DNA of 64,000 nt from an uncultured candidatus Porisulfidus sp. (GCA_958431155.1 OY288106.1:1-64000); one strand, 5' to 3'. Counted from the stretch's first letter, positions 33,616-44,516 are shown. Notes: generated from the sequence alone by a model not told the origin. Translations and numbers: made by a program.

Positions 33616-36187
33616 CCGGTCTGTCCTCTGTTTCGTCGTCGTCCAGTGGCTCGACGCAGACGACCCGGGTCAGCAGTTCGCCGTTGCGCAACTCGATCAG
33701 CCGGACGCCCTGGGTATTGCGCCCCACCACTGAAATCTCGTCGATACGGGTGCGCACCAGGGTGCCGCCGTCAGTAATCAGCATGACTTCCTGGCTGGGT
33801 TCCGCCTCCACTGCCCCGACCACCCGGCCGTTGCGCTCGGAGGTGCGGATGGAGATAACGCCCTTGATGCCGCGGCCCTTTCGCGGGAAGTCGGTCAGTT
33901 CGGTGCGCTTGCCGTAGCCGTTCTGGGTGGCGATCAGCAATTGCCGCTGGTCTTGCGCTTCGGGGTCGATCACCGCCAGGCTGATGACCTTGGCATCCGG
34001 TTCCAGGCGGATGCCGCGCACGCCGGTGGAGGAGCGTCCCATGGCGCGCACGGTGCTCTCGGAGAAGCGCACCACCTTGCCGTTGTCGCTGAGCAGGAGG
34101 ATGTCGCTGCTGCCGTCGGACAGGGCGGCACCCACCAGTCGGTCATCGTCGCGCAGGTGGGCGGCGATGATGCCGCAGCGCAGGGGGCGGGAGAACGCGG
34201 ACAATTTAACTTTTTTGACGGTGCCGTTTTGGGTGGCCATGACCACATAACGGTCGTCGCTGAACTCATGCACCGGCATGATGACACTGACCTTCTCCTC
34301 CGGCTGCAGCTCCAGCAGGTTGACGATCGGCCGCCCGCGCGCAGTACGCGAGCCCTGCGGGAACTGATAGACCTTGAGCCAGTAAACCCGGCCGAGACTG
34401 GTAAAGCACAGAACCGTGTCATGGCTGCTGGCGACAAACATCTGCTCGATGAAGTCCTCCTCCTTGGTGGAGGCGGCGGCCTTGCCGCGGCCGCCGCGGC
34501 GCTGCGCGCGATAGGTGTCCGGCGACTGAGACTTGGCGTAGCCGTGCCCGGAGAGGGTGATGACCCGGTCCTCCACCGGGATGAGATCCTCGTCCTCGAT
34601 GTCGTAGTCCACATCCTCGATTTCGGTGCGGCGCGCATCCGCGTACTGCTCCTCGATGGCGACCAGTTCGGAGCGGATCACCTGCATCAGCCGCTCGGGG
34701 TCGGACAGGATGGAGAACAGCTTGGCGATGAGGTCGAGAACCTCCTGGTAGTCGTTGCGGATCTTCTCCTGCTCCAGGCCGGTCAGGCGGTGCAGCCGCA
34801 ACTCCAGGATGGCCTGGGCCTGGACTTCGGACAGGCGGTAGCCATCCTTCTGAAGCCCGAATTCCTTCGACAGCCCCTCGGGACGGGACGCCTCGGCACC
34901 CTTCTGTCCCAGCAGTTGCGCCACGCCGCCGGGCGGCCAGGCGCGTTCCATCAGCCCGGCCCGGGCGGTGGCGGCGTCCGGCGACGCCTTGACCAGCGCG
35001 ATGACCTCGTCGATGTTGGCCAGCGCGACGGCGAATCCTTCCAGGCGGTGGGCGCGACCGCGCGCCTCGCGAAGGTCGAACAGGGTGCGGCGGGTTACCA
35101 CGTCGCGCCGGTGGCGCAGGAACGCCTCCAACACGTCGCGAAGGTTCACGACTTCCGGCTGGCCGTTGACCAGGGCCACCATGTTGACGCCGAACGACTG
35201 GCGCATCCGCGTCTGCTGGTACAGGTTGTTGAGGACGACTTCGTGGATCGCTCCCTTCTGCAGTTCGATCACGATGCGCATCCCGTCCTTGTCCGATTCG
35301 TCGCGCAGAGTGCGGATGCCCTCGAGACGCTTGTCGCGCACCAACGTCGCGATGTGCTCGATCAGCTTGGCCTTGTTGACCTGGTAGGGGAGCTCGGTGA
35401 CGATGATTTTCTCGCGCCCCTTGGCATCCTCTTCAACCTCGGTGCGGGCGCGGATCATGACCCGGCCCCGTCCGGTGGCATAGGCGGCATGAATCCCGCC
35501 GCGACTGATCAGTCCGGCGGTCGGGAAGTCCGGCCCCGGCAGGTGCGCCATCAGGCCGTCGAGGTCGATGTCGGGGTCGTCGATCAGGGCGATGCAGGTG
35601 CGCACCGTCTCGCCAAGGTTGTGCGGGGGAATGTTGGTTGCCATGCCGACCGCGATGCCGGCCGCGCCGTTGATCAGAAGGTTGGGGACGCGGGTCGGCA
35701 GGACGGTGGGTTCCTGCTCGTTCCCGTCGTAGTTGGGGCTGAAGTCCACGGTTTCCCGGTCGAGGTCGGACAACACCTCGTGCGCGATGCGTGCGAGGCG
35801 CACCTCGGTGTAGCGCATGGCCGCCGGCGAGTCCCCGTCCACCGAGCCGAAGTTGCCCTGGCCGTCGACCAGCATGTGCCGCATCGAGAACGGCTGCGCC
35901 ATGCGCACCATGGTGTCGTACACCGCGGTATCGCCGTGCGGGTGGTACTTGCCGATCACGTCGCCGACCACGCGCGCCGATTTCTTGTACGGCTTGTCCC
36001 AGTGGTTCTTGAGTTCGTTCATGGCGTACAACACCCGGCGGTGTACCGGCTTGAGGCCGTCGCGGATGTCGGGCAGGGCGCGGCCCACGATCACGCTCAT
36101 CGCGTAGTCGAGATACGACTGGCGCATCTCGTCTTCGATCGTGATCGGCAGGATTTCGGAGGTTTGTGAGGGGTCGGGATCGCTCAT
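33605..36187 (-). CDS. gyrA: DNA gyrase subunit A
   Basis: The 860-residue topoisomerase subunit starts [20 protein letters not shown]. The quinolone-resistance region reads [20 protein letters not shown], with Thr87 where E. coli has Ser83 and an unchanged Asp at the Asp87 position. The catalytic tyrosine lies in [11 protein letters not shown]. The C-terminal beta-pinwheel begins after about residue 530, and its GyrA-box is QRRGGRGKA. Thr at the serine position is natural in some gammaproteobacteria, so resistance should not be assumed. First gene of the long minus-strand operon. Confidence 0.98.
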   Translation of the reverse strand: MSDPDPSQTSEILPITIEDEMRQSYLDYAMSVIVGRALPDIRDGLKPVHRRVLYAMNELKNHWDKPYKKSARVVGDVIGKYHPHGDTAVYDTMVRMAQPFSMRHMLVDGQGNFGSVDGDSPAAMRYTEVRLARIAHEVLSDLDRETVDFSPNYDGNEQEPTVLPTRVPNLLINGAAGIAVGMATNIPPHNLGETVRTCIALIDDPDIDLDGLMAHLPGPDFPTAGLISRGGIHAAYATGRGRVMIRARTEVEEDAKGREKIIVTELPYQVNKAKLIEHIATLVRDKRLEGIRTLRDESDKDGMRIVIELQKGAIHEVVLNNLYQQTRMRQSFGVNMVALVNGQPEVVNLRDVLEAFLRHRRDVVTRRTLFDLREARGRAHRLEGFAVALANIDEVIALVKASPDAATARAGLMERAWPPGGVAQLLGQKGAEASRPEGLSKEFGLQKDGYRLSEVQAQAILELRLHRLTGLEQEKIRNDYQEVLDLIAKLFSILSDPERLMQVIRSELVAIEEQYADARRTEIEDVDYDIEDEDLIPVEDRVITLSGHGYAKSQSPDTYRAQRRGGRGKAAASTKEEDFIEQMFVASSHDTVLCFTSLGRVYWLKVYQFPQGSRTARGRPIVNLLELQPEEKVSVIMPVHEFSDDRYVVMATQNGTVKKVKLSAFSRPLRCGIIAAHLRDDDRLVGAALSDGSSDILLLSDNGKVVRFSESTVRAMGRSSTGVRGIRLEPDAKVISLAVIDPEAQDQRQLLIATQNGYGKRTELTDFPRKGRGIKGVISIRTSERNGRVVGAVEAEPSQEVMLITDGGTLVRTRIDEISVVGRNTQGVRLIELRNGELLTRVVCVEPLDDDETEDRPVVH

Positions 36188-36393
36188 TCTGAAGGGGTTT
36201 TCCGGGGGTAAAAATACAAGGGATCTTGGGCTAATTTTCTAGCCGATAATTTTACCAGAAATCGCGGTTTTATGCACCTTTTTCAGGGGGGGTCGGCCAG
36301 CCATTTGAGGGGGCGGATTCGAGACCCTGCGCAAGAGCTTAAGGACAGGGGGAATCCCGCCCAAATGCGGGCTTTTTCAAGGGGCTGGAGGGG
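36188..36393. other. Gap between gyrA and tRNA-Met
   Basis: These 206 bases hold no gene. Part is AT-rich and must contain the gyrA promoter, which could not be fixed. A plus-strand hairpin with a T run lies at 36356-36377. Confidence 0.6.
36356..36377 (+). terminator. Plus-strand terminator-like hairpin without an upstream plus-strand gene
   Basis: CCCGC-CCAAAT-GCGGG is followed by CTTTTTC on the plus strand, the form of a short intrinsic terminator. Both flanking genes (gyrA and tRNA-Met) are on the minus strand, so it would end an unannotated plus-strand transcript, or be chance. Confidence 0.4.
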
Positions 36394-36470
36394 TGGTGGC
36401 TATGGGTGGACTCGAACCACCGACCTTGGCATTATGAGTGCCACGCTCTAACCAGCTGAGCTACATAGCC
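36394..36470 (-). tRNA. tRNA-Met (anticodon CAT, elongator type)
   Basis: On the minus strand GGCTATG pairs with CATAGCC. Discriminator A and an encoded CCA (36394-36396) follow. The D arm is AGCTCAGCTGGTTAGAGC. The anticodon arm TGGCA-CTCATAA-TGCCA gives CAT. The T arm is GGTGGTTCGAGTCCACC. The overall sequence matches elongator tRNA-Met rather than initiator (paired first base). A lysidine-modified Ile tRNA is a less likely alternative. Confidence 0.93.
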
Positions 36471-36517
36471 AGGTGCGCGCGCATTATATAAGCAAAATGC
36501 CTGTTGGTCGCCTTTCG

Positions 36518-37222
36518 CTATTCGGTGTGGCGGGCCAGCACCACGATCCGGGGAGAGGTGATGGCGGCCACCGACATGCACTGCCCGTCCTTGAGGACGG
36601 CCTCGCCGGAGGCCAGGTCAATGTCGACGTCCTGAAAGCTGAGGCGTTGTCCGGTTTTCGAGTTGAACGCCTTGTAGACCGCCTCCTTGGCACAGAACAG
36701 GACGCGGCCTTGAAGGGTTTCGGAATCGTATTTACGCTGCTCGCCGGGCGTCGAGATCGTCTCCATGACCTTGGGGGGCAGGGGTTCCGCCGGTTCGACG
36801 TCGATGCCTATATAAGAGGAACCGGTGGACGGCATCACGGCCGCGACGGCGACCTGCTGGTCGTGCGCCAGGGAACCGACGATGCCGGCGGGCCACTTCG
36901 GAGCCCCGTTCGGCAGCCGGGGCAATTCGATATCGGGCAGGCCCAGTTCCTTCAGGAGTTCCCGCGCCACCCTCCGGACCGCACCGCTTTGCCTGCGGAC
37001 TTTCAGGGTGGCTTGTTCGCGGCCCGCGCGTTCGATCGGGAAAAGTGCGTCTTCGTCTCCCGGCATGATGATGCGGTGCCCCAGCAGCAGATTGGGCATT
37101 TGCAACGTCTGCAGGGCCTGTGCCAGCAGGGGATCGGTTGCCGCCTCATCCCCCGGTCCTGCAGCGGAGGGCTCTGTCCTCTGCTCAGCCACTTGAAGCG
37201 GAGCCACGAAAGGCTGATTCAT
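36518..37222 (-). CDS. 4'-phosphopantetheinyl transferase (Sfp/EntD superfamily)
   Basis: From ATG 37222 (MNQPFVAPLQ) the 234-residue enzyme moves phosphopantetheine from CoA to carrier proteins. Signatures are GSLAHDQQVAVAAV, YIGIDVEPAEPL (magnesium-binding aspartate and glutamate) and LFCAKEAVYKAFNSKTG. The overall layout is EntD-like, with an N-terminal half that is less conserved. No acyl-carrier or siderophore genes are near, so its substrate is not known. It overlaps the upstream uracil-DNA-glycosylase-like gene by 38 bases. Confidence 0.9.
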   Translation of the reverse strand: MNQPFVAPLQVAEQRTEPSAAGPGDEAATDPLLAQALQTLQMPNLLLGHRIIMPGDEDALFPIERAGREQATLKVRRQSGAVRRVARELLKELGLPDIELPRLPNGAPKWPAGIVGSLAHDQQVAVAAVMPSTGSSYIGIDVEPAEPLPPKVMETISTPGEQRKYDSETLQGRVLFCAKEAVYKAFNSKTGQRLSFQDVDIDLASGEAVLKDGQCMSVAAITSPRIVVLARHTE

Positions 37223-37850
37223 TGATTCCGTAGAGCCGAGACACGCTTTCGGCAAACGCCGCCTGCCCCCCGTAGCTGGGATGCCGCACCGGATGGTGCT
37301 CCAGCCCGAATTCCCCGAGAGTGTCTTGGGCATCCTTCCCGATTGCCACAATGCGGCGGGGCCGGAGGGCATCCAGCAGGGTGAAGAACATATCCTGGCA
37401 GGCCCGGCGCTCGGCCTGGGTGTGGCGGCGGTTTGACAAGGGTTTGCCGGGCTCGAATGGATGCAGGGGGAAGATGTTCCAGAGGAAAACGGGTCGATCC
37501 ACCCGGGCAAGCATCTTCCAGACCACGGCCGCAGTTCGCTCCGCGACGGGCGGGCCCTTGGTGGCGCGACGTAAGGCGAGGTCGCCGTAGGTTTGGGCGA
37601 GGGCGGGGAGGTGCGCTTCGTCGGTCAACGGCAGGCCGGTGCGGCGTCCGCCACGGTAGCCGAGATCCCGGGCGACCCAAAGGGAATCAATGTGCGTATG
37701 CAGTGCCGCGTCAAGCAGGGCGCGCAGGTTGGCGCGGCGCCGGAGGTCCGCATCGGCCCGGTCGCACAGGCCGCATCGCTCGCTGTACGGATTGAAGACT
37801 CCGTCGAGGCGGATCCGGCTCAAGGCTTTTACGAAAGAGCGAGGGGTCAT
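37185..37850 (-). CDS. Uracil-DNA glycosylase-like protein
   Basis: The 221-residue protein shows the UDG-superfamily plan: a first motif SLWVARDLGYRGGRRTG, a WNIFPLHPFEPGKPLSNRRH segment, the strand RIVAIGKDAQDTL, and the final catalytic-loop-like HHPVRHPSYGG. Two N-terminal cysteines (RCGLCD) are too few for the iron-sulfur cluster of families 4 and 5. The subfamily was not settled. It probably acts on uracil or related lesions in DNA. It overlaps the phosphopantetheinyl transferase gene, so the two are likely co-transcribed despite having unrelated roles. Confidence 0.75.
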   Translation of the reverse strand: MTPRSFVKALSRIRLDGVFNPYSERCGLCDRADADLRRRANLRALLDAALHTHIDSLWVARDLGYRGGRRTGLPLTDEAHLPALAQTYGDLALRRATKGPPVAERTAAVVWKMLARVDRPVFLWNIFPLHPFEPGKPLSNRRHTQAERRACQDMFFTLLDALRPRRIVAIGKDAQDTLGEFGLEHHPVRHPSYGGQAAFAESVSRLYGINESAFRGSASSG

Positions 37851-37918
37851 GGGCGCATTAAAACATTTGAGAATCCCGCGTCCATCTACAATCCGCTGGT
37901 AGCGCCAGCCTAATCAAT

Positions 37919-38977
37919 ATGGAAGCAAACCCGAACGAGTCGCCATTCCGTCCCATTCCCTTTGCGTTCGAGGGACGCACAGAGGACTATTTCGCGATCT
38001 GGATCGTGAACCTTCTGTTCACGATTCTCACGCTCGGGGTGTATTCGGCTTGGGCGAAGGTCAGGCGGCTGCAGTTCTTCTACGGCAACACCCGCCTGGC
38101 GGGCGACGGGTTCAGTTATCTGGCGCGTCCCGTCGTCCTGCTGCGGGCCCGGATCCTGGTGCTCGCCGTCCTGTTGCTCTACTTCGCGGCATTCTGGTTC
38201 TCGCTTTCGGCGGGTCTCTTGCTGACCCTTGGGCTGATTCCGGTTTATCCCTGGGTGGTTCACCGTTCGTTGCGCTTCAACAGCCGCATGACGGCATGGC
38301 GCAACGTGCGATTCGATTGGCACGGGACCTATCCGCAGGCATTCAAGGTATTCGTCCTGTGGCCGGTCGCCAGCGTCCTGACGCTGGGCGTCGCATTTCC
38401 TTTCGCGGCTCGCGCCATGCGCGAATACCTGGCCAACGGCCAGTCGTTCGGACATGCGAGGTTCTCGGCGCGCACGGATGTCGGAGAGTACTACCTCGCC
38501 ACGGGTGCGGCACTTCTGGTCTTCCTGTTTGGCGGCAGTGTGATCGCGGCGATTCTCGGCGTTGCTCTGGAGCTACTGGGGGTCGGATTGGGGTTCGACG
38601 GCTTCGCGGCGGAGGGGGCCGAACTGGTTGCCTTGCTGGCGGCGCCGCTGGCAGCCTATGCCGCGGGCGATTTGTTCATGGCGCTGACGCGGAACATCGT
38701 CGTCAACCGGCTTGCCCTTCACCCGGGGCACCGCTTCGATTGCAGTCTGTCCGGCATCCAGATGATCTGGATCAGCATCACCAACATGCTGGCTATCCTG
38801 TTGTCGTTGGGCCTGTTGTGGCCGTGGGCGCAGGTGCGCCGCTGGCGTTATCTGACCAATGCCATGGCCGTCCGCCCGCTCGATTCGCTTGAACAGTTCA
38901 TCGACTCACAGCACGCCGCAGGGGTCGCCGTCGCTTCCGAGTACGCGGATTTTGAAGGCTACGAGGTCGGATTGTGA
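37919..38977 (+). CDS. YjgN/DUF898 family polytopic membrane protein
   Basis: The 352-residue protein begins PFRPIPFAFEGRTEDYFAIW and contains the family repeat ILTLGVYSAWAKVRRLQFFY, found again near the end as LLSLGLLWPWAQVRRWRYL. About seven or eight membrane segments can be counted. Molecular function is unknown. In many proteobacteria the next gene encodes a membrane M48 peptidase; here the next gene (4-bp overlap, GTGA) has the N-terminal part of such a protein only. Confidence 0.9.
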   Translation: MEANPNESPFRPIPFAFEGRTEDYFAIWIVNLLFTILTLGVYSAWAKVRRLQFFYGNTRLAGDGFSYLARPVVLLRARILVLAVLLLYFAAFWFSLSAGLLLTLGLIPVYPWVVHRSLRFNSRMTAWRNVRFDWHGTYPQAFKVFVLWPVASVLTLGVAFPFAARAMREYLANGQSFGHARFSARTDVGEYYLATGAALLVFLFGGSVIAAILGVALELLGVGLGFDGFAAEGAELVALLAAPLAAYAAGDLFMALTRNIVVNRLALHPGHRFDCSLSGIQMIWISITNMLAILLSLGLLWPWAQVRRWRYLTNAMAVRPLDSLEQFIDSQHAAGVAVASEYADFEGYEVGL

Positions 38978-39441
38978 GTGTGCGCGGAAAGCTGTACCAG
39001 GGCGGCACCACCCTTGCCCAGGAGGCGGCACTGACGCGGGCTGAAAGCGGGGAATTCACCGCGATCGTCTCCTCGGAGGGCAAGGCCGTGACTCTGGGCC
39101 GCATGCAGAGCGTGACGCCCCGTGTCGCGGGTTCCGATCGGCTGATGTATTTTTCCGACGGTTTCGCGTTCAGCACGGATGACCACGAGGGACTCGATGC
39201 ACTGTTGCCGGAAGGACGGGCGCGGCGGAATCGCTTTCTCGTTTTTTTCGAGCAGACTCGTATCGGCTATGCGCTGGCCTTGTTGATCCTGCTGCTCGGG
39301 CTGGTGGTGGCCTACCAGGTCTTCCCGGCCTGGTTCTCCGAGATCATCACCGACCTGATCCGCTTCGAGTTCATCCCGTTCGAATTCGACCGCGACGAAG
39401 GAACCTGGGCATTCCTGTCCCGCCCACTCCCGGCTGGCTAG
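38974..39441 (+). CDS. Membrane protein resembling the N-terminal domain of M48 peptidases, without the peptidase
   Basis: GTG 38974 overlaps the preceding stop (GTGA). The 155-residue protein has a small beta domain at residues 1-78 (GKLYQGGTTLAQEAALTRAE; SVTPRVAGSDRLMYFSDGFA), which recalls the N-terminal domain of M48 metallopeptidases encoded after yjgN-type genes. One membrane helix follows (IGYALALLILLLGLVVAYQV), then about 35 residues with no HExxH. It ends cleanly at TAG. No remnant of a peptidase domain was found in the next 190 bases. It may be a degraded or a minimal form. Confidence 0.7.
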   Translation: MSVRGKLYQGGTTLAQEAALTRAESGEFTAIVSSEGKAVTLGRMQSVTPRVAGSDRLMYFSDGFAFSTDDHEGLDALLPEGRARRNRFLVFFEQTRIGYALALLILLLGLVVAYQVFPAWFSEIITDLIRFEFIPFEFDRDEGTWAFLSRPLPAG

Positions 39442-39635
39442 ACAAGCCGCTGAAATTACAAGGATTTTAACCGGGAAAATATCCAGAATGCCTTGATTTC
39501 CGAGGCTTTTAGCGCGTTGCATGCTAAACTCGCGCAAACCAGTTCCCATTCCCTCCGAAAATGGAATTGACGAGGGGTTTTTACAGACTCAAGGTCGGAA
39601 TAAATAAGGCTGACTGACCGGAACACGGAATCATT

Positions 39636-39899
39636 ATGGATGCAATTACAATCCAAATCGTTTCGGCGGTAGCCATCCTGGGCTTCATGTGGAAGCTCCA
39701 CCAGGAAGTCAGCGATCTGCACAAGGACAATGTCGCCCTGCACAAGGGCATGGCCAATCTGCGCCAGGATTTCGGCAAAGACATGGCCGATCTGCGTCAG
39801 GAATTCGGCAGGGATACTGCCGACCTTCGCGAGCGCATGGCCAGGGTGGAAGGCCTGCTGGAAGGCTTCGTCGGCCGTCCGCAAGAATCACAGTCCTGA
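39636..39899 (+). CDS. Small membrane-anchored coiled-coil protein with 11-residue repeats
   Basis: The 87-residue protein has an N-terminal hydrophobic segment (ITIQIVSAVAILGFMWKL) followed by a charged helix. Residues 41-73 are three consecutive 11-residue units: NLRQDFGKDMA, DLRQEFGRDTA, DLRERMARVEG. The hendecad pattern predicts a right-handed coiled coil, probably a trimer or tetramer. No family name is offered. The opposite strand is also open over this stretch but lacks such structure. The 194 bases before it (39442-39635) hold no gene. Confidence 0.75.
   Translation: MDAITIQIVSAVAILGFMWKLHQEVSDLHKDNVALHKGMANLRQDFGKDMADLRQEFGRDTADLRERMARVEGLLEGFVGRPQESQS
39756..39854 (+). repeat. Three 33-bp units encoding hendecads
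   Basis: Units at 39756-39788, 39789-39821 and 39822-39854. The first two are close at the DNA level (CTGCGYCAGGAWTTCGGCA core); the third has diverged. Confidence 0.7.
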
Positions 39900-40025
39900 C
39901 AAAACAGTGCTGCGCATCGGCGCGGTCGAGTGTCCTAGCGGCGAAATTATCCCCGTCGGAGCCCGACAGCGCCTGTAATATACTTGACAGGCTTAGACAC
40001 TTTCTATGCCCATGGAAACGCCATC

Positions 40026-43000
40026 ATGCCTATGAGCCGAGTGCCAAAGGATAGTTTGTACCGTCCCGAATTCGAGCGGGACAGCTGCGGCTTTGGCCTG
40101 ATCGCGCAGATGGACGACGAGGCCAGCCACGACCTGGTGCAGACCGCCATCCGCGCCCTGGAGCGGATGACCCACCGCGGTGCCATTGCTGCCGACGGCA
40201 AAACCGGCGACGGTTGCGGCCTGCTGCTCAAGATTTCAACCAAATACTTCCGGGCGGTCGCGGAACGCGACGGCATCGAGCTCGGCGAGAACAATGCGCT
40301 GGGCATGGTGTTCCTGAGCCAGGACGAGGCCCGCGCGCAGGCGGGCCGGGAAGCCCTTGAAAAATATCTGGTCGAGCAAGGGTTCCGGCCCCGCGGCTGG
40401 CGGCAGGTGCCGGTTAATCCCGAGGTGCTCGGTGAACAGGCCCGGGTCTCGATGCCGCGCATCGAGCAGTTGTTCGTCGACCTGCTCGGCAGCGACCCCC
40501 AACACAGCGATGCACCATTGCTGCTGGCGCGGCGGAAGGCGGAGCGGGCGATGGAGGACGACCCGGATTTCTACGTTTGCAGCCTGTCGTCTAACGTGGT
40601 CAGCTACAAGGGCCTGATGATGCCGGAGTGGCTGCCGCATTTCTACGCCGACCTCAACGACCCCGAACTGACCTCTGCGATCTGCGTCTTCCACCAGCGG
40701 TTCTCGACCAATACGCTACCGCAGTGGGCGTTGGCGCAGCCGTTCCGCTACCTGGCGCACAACGGCGAGATCAACACCATCCGGGGCAACCGGAACTGGG
40801 CCGAGGCCCGGGCGCACACGTTCGACAGCGGCAACCTGCCGGGCCTGGAGGAGCTGAGGCCGTTGGTTTCCGCGGAGGGTTCGGATTCCTGCTCGCTGGA
40901 CAACATGCTGGAGATCCTGCATGCCGGGGGTATCGACATCTTCCGGGCGATGCGCCTGCTGATCCCGCCTGCCTGGCAGAACGCGGAGGAGATGGACTCG
41001 GACCTGCGGGCGTTCTACGAGTACAGTTCCATGCACATGGAGCCATGGGACGGTCCGGCCGGGATCGTGCTGACCGATGGCCGTTATGCTGCCTGCATCC
41101 TGGATCGCAACGGACTGCGACCGGCCCGCTACGTCATCACCCGGGACCGGCGCATCATGCTGGCTTCCGAGATCGGGGTGCACGAATTCGCGGATGCCGA
41201 CGTGGTGGACAAGGGACGACTGAGACCGGGTGAAATGCTGGCGGCCGACACCCGCACGGGCGAGCTTCTGACCTCCAAGAAAATCGACCGCATCAACAGT
41301 ACCCGGAACCCTTACTGGCAATGGCTGCACGAAGGAGCCCGGCATACCCGTTCCCTGGTCAACCACCGGGTGCCGGAGTGGGAGGCGTTCTCGCGCGAGG
41401 ACCTGCGACGCCACGAGAAGATGTTCGACATCAGTTACGAGGAACGCGAGCAGGTGCTGCGGGTCTTGGCCGATGCCGGGCAGGAAGCGGTCGGCTCGAT
41501 GGGCGACGACACGCCATTGCCGGTGATGTCTGGTCGGACCCGGTCCCTTTACGACTACTTCCGACAGCAGTTCGCGCAGGTCACCAATCCTGCCATCGAC
41601 TCGCTGCGCGAGAAGATCGTGATGTCGCTGGAGACCTGCTTCGGTCCCGAACTCAACCTGTTCGAGGAAACCCTGAGTCATGCCGTACGGCTGGTGTCGG
41701 AGTCACCTGTGTTGCCGCACAAGAAATTCGAGCACCTGAAGGCGATCGACGACTCCAACTACCGGCCGCTTTGCATCGACCTCAACTACGACGAGCACCG
41801 GGATCTCGAGGAAGTCGTGCGCGAGATCGCCGCGAAGGCGGTGCAAGGAGTCAAGGATGGCAATGTGCTCATCATCCTGTCCGATCGTGATATCGCCCCG
41901 GGTAAGGCTCCGGTGCATGCGCTTCTGGCGACAGGTGCCGTGCACCATGCGCTGATCCACGAAGGCCTGCGCTGCCAAGCCAACATCATCGTCGATACCG
42001 GCACCGTGCGCGACCCGCACCATTTCGCGGCATTGATCGGCTACGGTGCAACCGCGGTTCATCCCTACCTCGCGCTTCAGTCGCTGTCCGACATGGTGCG
42101 CCAGGGCGAGATCGACAGGGACACGTTCTCCGTGGTCGAACGCAACTACTGTCGCGGCATCGACAAGGGTCTGCTCAAGATCTGTTCCAAGATGGGCATC
42201 TCGGCCGTCACCAGCTACCGTGGCGCGCAGTTGTTCGAAGTTGTGGGCCTGGCCAGCGAAGTGGTGGACCTGTGCTTCGTGGGATCGGTCACCCGCATCG
42301 AAGGGGCCGGTTTCGAGGAGCTGGCCGCCGACCAGCGGCAACTCGCGGCCCACGCCTGGAGCCGCCAGGATCTGCGGCAGGGCGGACTGCTGAAGTACGT
42401 CCATGACGAAGAGTACCATGCCTTCAACCCGGACATCGTGCAGGCTCTTCAGGCGGCTGCACGCAGTGGCGACATGGAGGACTACCAGGTGTTTCAGGGC
42501 CTGGTGAACAGCCGCGAGCCGATGGTGCTGCGCGACCTGCTGCGGTTGCGCGAGGATATCGAGTCCATCCCGATTGAAGAGGTGGAGCCGGTGGAGGAGA
42601 TCACGCCGCGCTTCGACTCGGCCGGCATGTCGCTGGGTGCGCTGTCGCCGGATGCGCACGAGACCCTGGCGGAAGCCATGAACCGCCTGGGCGCCCGCTC
42701 CAATTCAGGAGAAGGGGGCGAAGACCCGGCGCGTTACGGGACTTCCCGGACTTCCAAGATCAAGCAGGTGGCTTCCGGGCGCTTCGGCGTGACGCCGGAG
42801 TACCTGGTCAACGCCGAAGTCCTGCAGATCAAGATCGCGCAGGGCGCCAAGCCGGGCGAGGGCGGCCAGCTGCCCGGCCGCAAGGTGAACGAGATGATTG
42901 CCCGGTTGCGCTACTGCAATCCGGGCGTGACCCTGATCTCTCCGCCGCCGCATCACGACATCTATTCGATCGAGGATCTGGCGCAATTGATCTTCGACCT

Positions 43001-44486
43001 CAAGCAAGTCAACCCGAAGGCCCTGGTGTCGGTGAAGTTGGTGGCTTCCGCCGGCGTGGGCACGATCGCCGCGGGGGTGGCCAAGGCGTATGCGGACCTG
43101 ATTACGATATCCGGCTACGACGGCGGGACTGGAGCCAGCCCGCTGACCAGCATCAAGTACGCGGGCAGTCCGTGGGAGATGGGAATCAGCGAGGCGCAGG
43201 TGGCGTTGCGCGGCAACAACCTGCGCGACAAGATCCGCCTGCAGGCCGACGGCGGCATGAAGACGGGCCTCGACGTGATCAAGGCGGCCATCCTGGGTGC
43301 GGAAAGCTTCGGCTTCGGCACTGCGCCGATGATCGCCATGGGTTGCAAGTACCTGAGGATCTGTCATCTCAACAACTGCGCCACCGGGGTCGCGACCCAG
43401 AACAATATCCTGAGGCGCGACCATTTCATCGGCGAGGCGGACATGGTGGTCAACTACTTCACGTTGGTCGCCGAGGAGACCCGGGAGTGGATGGCGGCGC
43501 TGGGTGTGCGGCGTCTGGTCGACCTGATCGGGCGCACGGACCTGCTTGAGATGAGCTCCGGCATCACGGATCGGCAGCACGGCCTGAGCCTTGAACCGCT
43601 TTTGTCCGACGGTGGCATCCCGGCCGACACACCGCGCTACTGCCAGACCGAAAGCAACCCCTCGTTCGACAAGGGGGAGTTGGCGGAGCAGATGGTGGAG
43701 GATACCCGCGAGGCGATCGAGAACATGACGGGTGGCGAATTCCACTACGAGGTCAACAACACCAACCGCTCGATCGGCGCGAGGGTATCGGGCGAGATTG
43801 CGCGACGCCACGGTGACCACGGCATGCGCGCGGCACCGCTCGTGATTCGCCTGACCGGTACGGCAGGCCAGAGTCTCGGGGCCTGGAATGCGGACGGCCT
43901 GCATCTCCACCTGCAGGGAGATGCCAACGACTACGTCGGCAAGGGCATGGCGGGCGGCAAACTGGTGTTGCGTCCGAGCCCGGATCTGTCATTGCCGACG
44001 CACAAGACGCCGATCATGGGAAACACCTGCCTGTATGGCGCGACCGGGGGCAAGTTGTTCGCCGCCGGGACTGCCGGCGAGCGCTTTGCCATCCGGAACT
44101 CCGGCGCCATGGCCGTGATCGAGGGCGTGGGCGATCATGGCTGTGAATACATGACCGGTGGCGCGGTCATCATTCTGGGTTCAACCGGGGTTAACTTCGG
44201 AGCCGGCATGGCCGGCGGGTTTGCGCTGGTGCTGGACGAGCATGAGGACTTTCCCAAACGCTGCAACGGAGAGATGATCGAATGGCGACCCCTGACCTCT
44301 GAAGGTTGTGGAGACTACGTCCAATACTTGCGCGGGGTGCTGATGGAATACAGCGGTGAAACGGGCAGCACACGGGCACAGCAGATCCTGGAGCAGTTGG
44401 AGGACTGGTTGCCGCGAGTCTGGTTGGTGGCCCCGAAGGAGGCACGAATCGAAACCCTGCTGGACGGGTTCCGAGAGGCAGCGTAG
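40026..44486 (+). CDS. gltB: Glutamate synthase [NADPH] large subunit
   Basis: From ATG 40026 the 1486-residue precursor carries a short propeptide before [18 protein letters not shown]; the Cys becomes the N-terminal nucleophile of the class II amidotransferase domain. The FMN/ketoglutarate domain is marked by [15 protein letters not shown] and by the 3Fe-4S cluster cysteines in [18 protein letters not shown]. The C-terminal GXGXG beta-helix domain follows ([16 protein letters not shown]). It makes two glutamates from glutamine and 2-oxoglutarate, the partner step to GlnA. The electron-supplying small subunit gltD is not adjacent; dnaG follows instead. Confidence 0.97.
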   Translation: MPMSRVPKDSLYRPEFERDSCGFGLIAQMDDEASHDLVQTAIRALERMTHRGAIAADGKTGDGCGLLLKISTKYFRAVAERDGIELGENNALGMVFLSQDEARAQAGREALEKYLVEQGFRPRGWRQVPVNPEVLGEQARVSMPRIEQLFVDLLGSDPQHSDAPLLLARRKAERAMEDDPDFYVCSLSSNVVSYKGLMMPEWLPHFYADLNDPELTSAICVFHQRFSTNTLPQWALAQPFRYLAHNGEINTIRGNRNWAEARAHTFDSGNLPGLEELRPLVSAEGSDSCSLDNMLEILHAGGIDIFRAMRLLIPPAWQNAEEMDSDLRAFYEYSSMHMEPWDGPAGIVLTDGRYAACILDRNGLRPARYVITRDRRIMLASEIGVHEFADADVVDKGRLRPGEMLAADTRTGELLTSKKIDRINSTRNPYWQWLHEGARHTRSLVNHRVPEWEAFSREDLRRHEKMFDISYEEREQVLRVLADAGQEAVGSMGDDTPLPVMSGRTRSLYDYFRQQFAQVTNPAIDSLREKIVMSLETCFGPELNLFEETLSHAVRLVSESPVLPHKKFEHLKAIDDSNYRPLCIDLNYDEHRDLEEVVREIAAKAVQGVKDGNVLIILSDRDIAPGKAPVHALLATGAVHHALIHEGLRCQANIIVDTGTVRDPHHFAALIGYGATAVHPYLALQSLSDMVRQGEIDRDTFSVVERNYCRGIDKGLLKICSKMGISAVTSYRGAQLFEVVGLASEVVDLCFVGSVTRIEGAGFEELAADQRQLAAHAWSRQDLRQGGLLKYVHDEEYHAFNPDIVQALQAAARSGDMEDYQVFQGLVNSREPMVLRDLLRLREDIESIPIEEVEPVEEITPRFDSAGMSLGALSPDAHETLAEAMNRLGARSNSGEGGEDPARYGTSRTSKIKQVASGRFGVTPEYLVNAEVLQIKIAQGAKPGEGGQLPGRKVNEMIARLRYCNPGVTLISPPPHHDIYSIEDLAQLIFDLKQVNPKALVSVKLVASAGVGTIAAGVAKAYADLITISGYDGGTGASPLTSIKYAGSPWEMGISEAQVALRGNNLRDKIRLQADGGMKTGLDVIKAAILGAESFGFGTAPMIAMGCKYLRICHLNNCATGVATQNNILRRDHFIGEADMVVNYFTLVAEETREWMAALGVRRLVDLIGRTDLLEMSSGITDRQHGLSLEPLLSDGGIPADTPRYCQTESNPSFDKGELAEQMVEDTREAIENMTGGEFHYEVNNTNRSIGARVSGEIARRHGDHGMRAAPLVIRLTGTAGQSLGAWNADGLHLHLQGDANDYVGKGMAGGKLVLRPSPDLSLPTHKTPIMGNTCLYGATGGKLFAAGTAGERFAIRNSGAMAVIEGVGDHGCEYMTGGAVIILGSTGVNFGAGMAGGFALVLDEHEDFPKRCNGEMIEWRPLTSEGCGDYVQYLRGVLMEYSGETGSTRAQQILEQLEDWLPRVWLVAPKEARIETLLDGFREAA

Positions 44487-44516
44487 GTCCGGATCCGGCC
44501 CCATACTCGTTCCGCC

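Noticed and set aside
35900-35960. Quinolone resistance from Thr at the E. coli Ser83 position of GyrA
   Set aside because: Thr is the wild-type residue in several gammaproteobacteria; nothing else in the region suggests a resistance mutation.
33941-36169. A 742-codon open frame on the plus strand opposite gyrA
   Set aside because: It mirrors gyrA codon for codon, has low-complexity D/V/A/G-rich translation with no motif, and no ribosome site. High-GC genes commonly leave such antisense frames open.
39456-39884. A 142-codon minus-strand frame across the hendecad gene
   Set aside because: It is the reverse of the repeat-coding sequence. The plus-strand product has a membrane helix and a regular 11-residue period, so that strand was kept.
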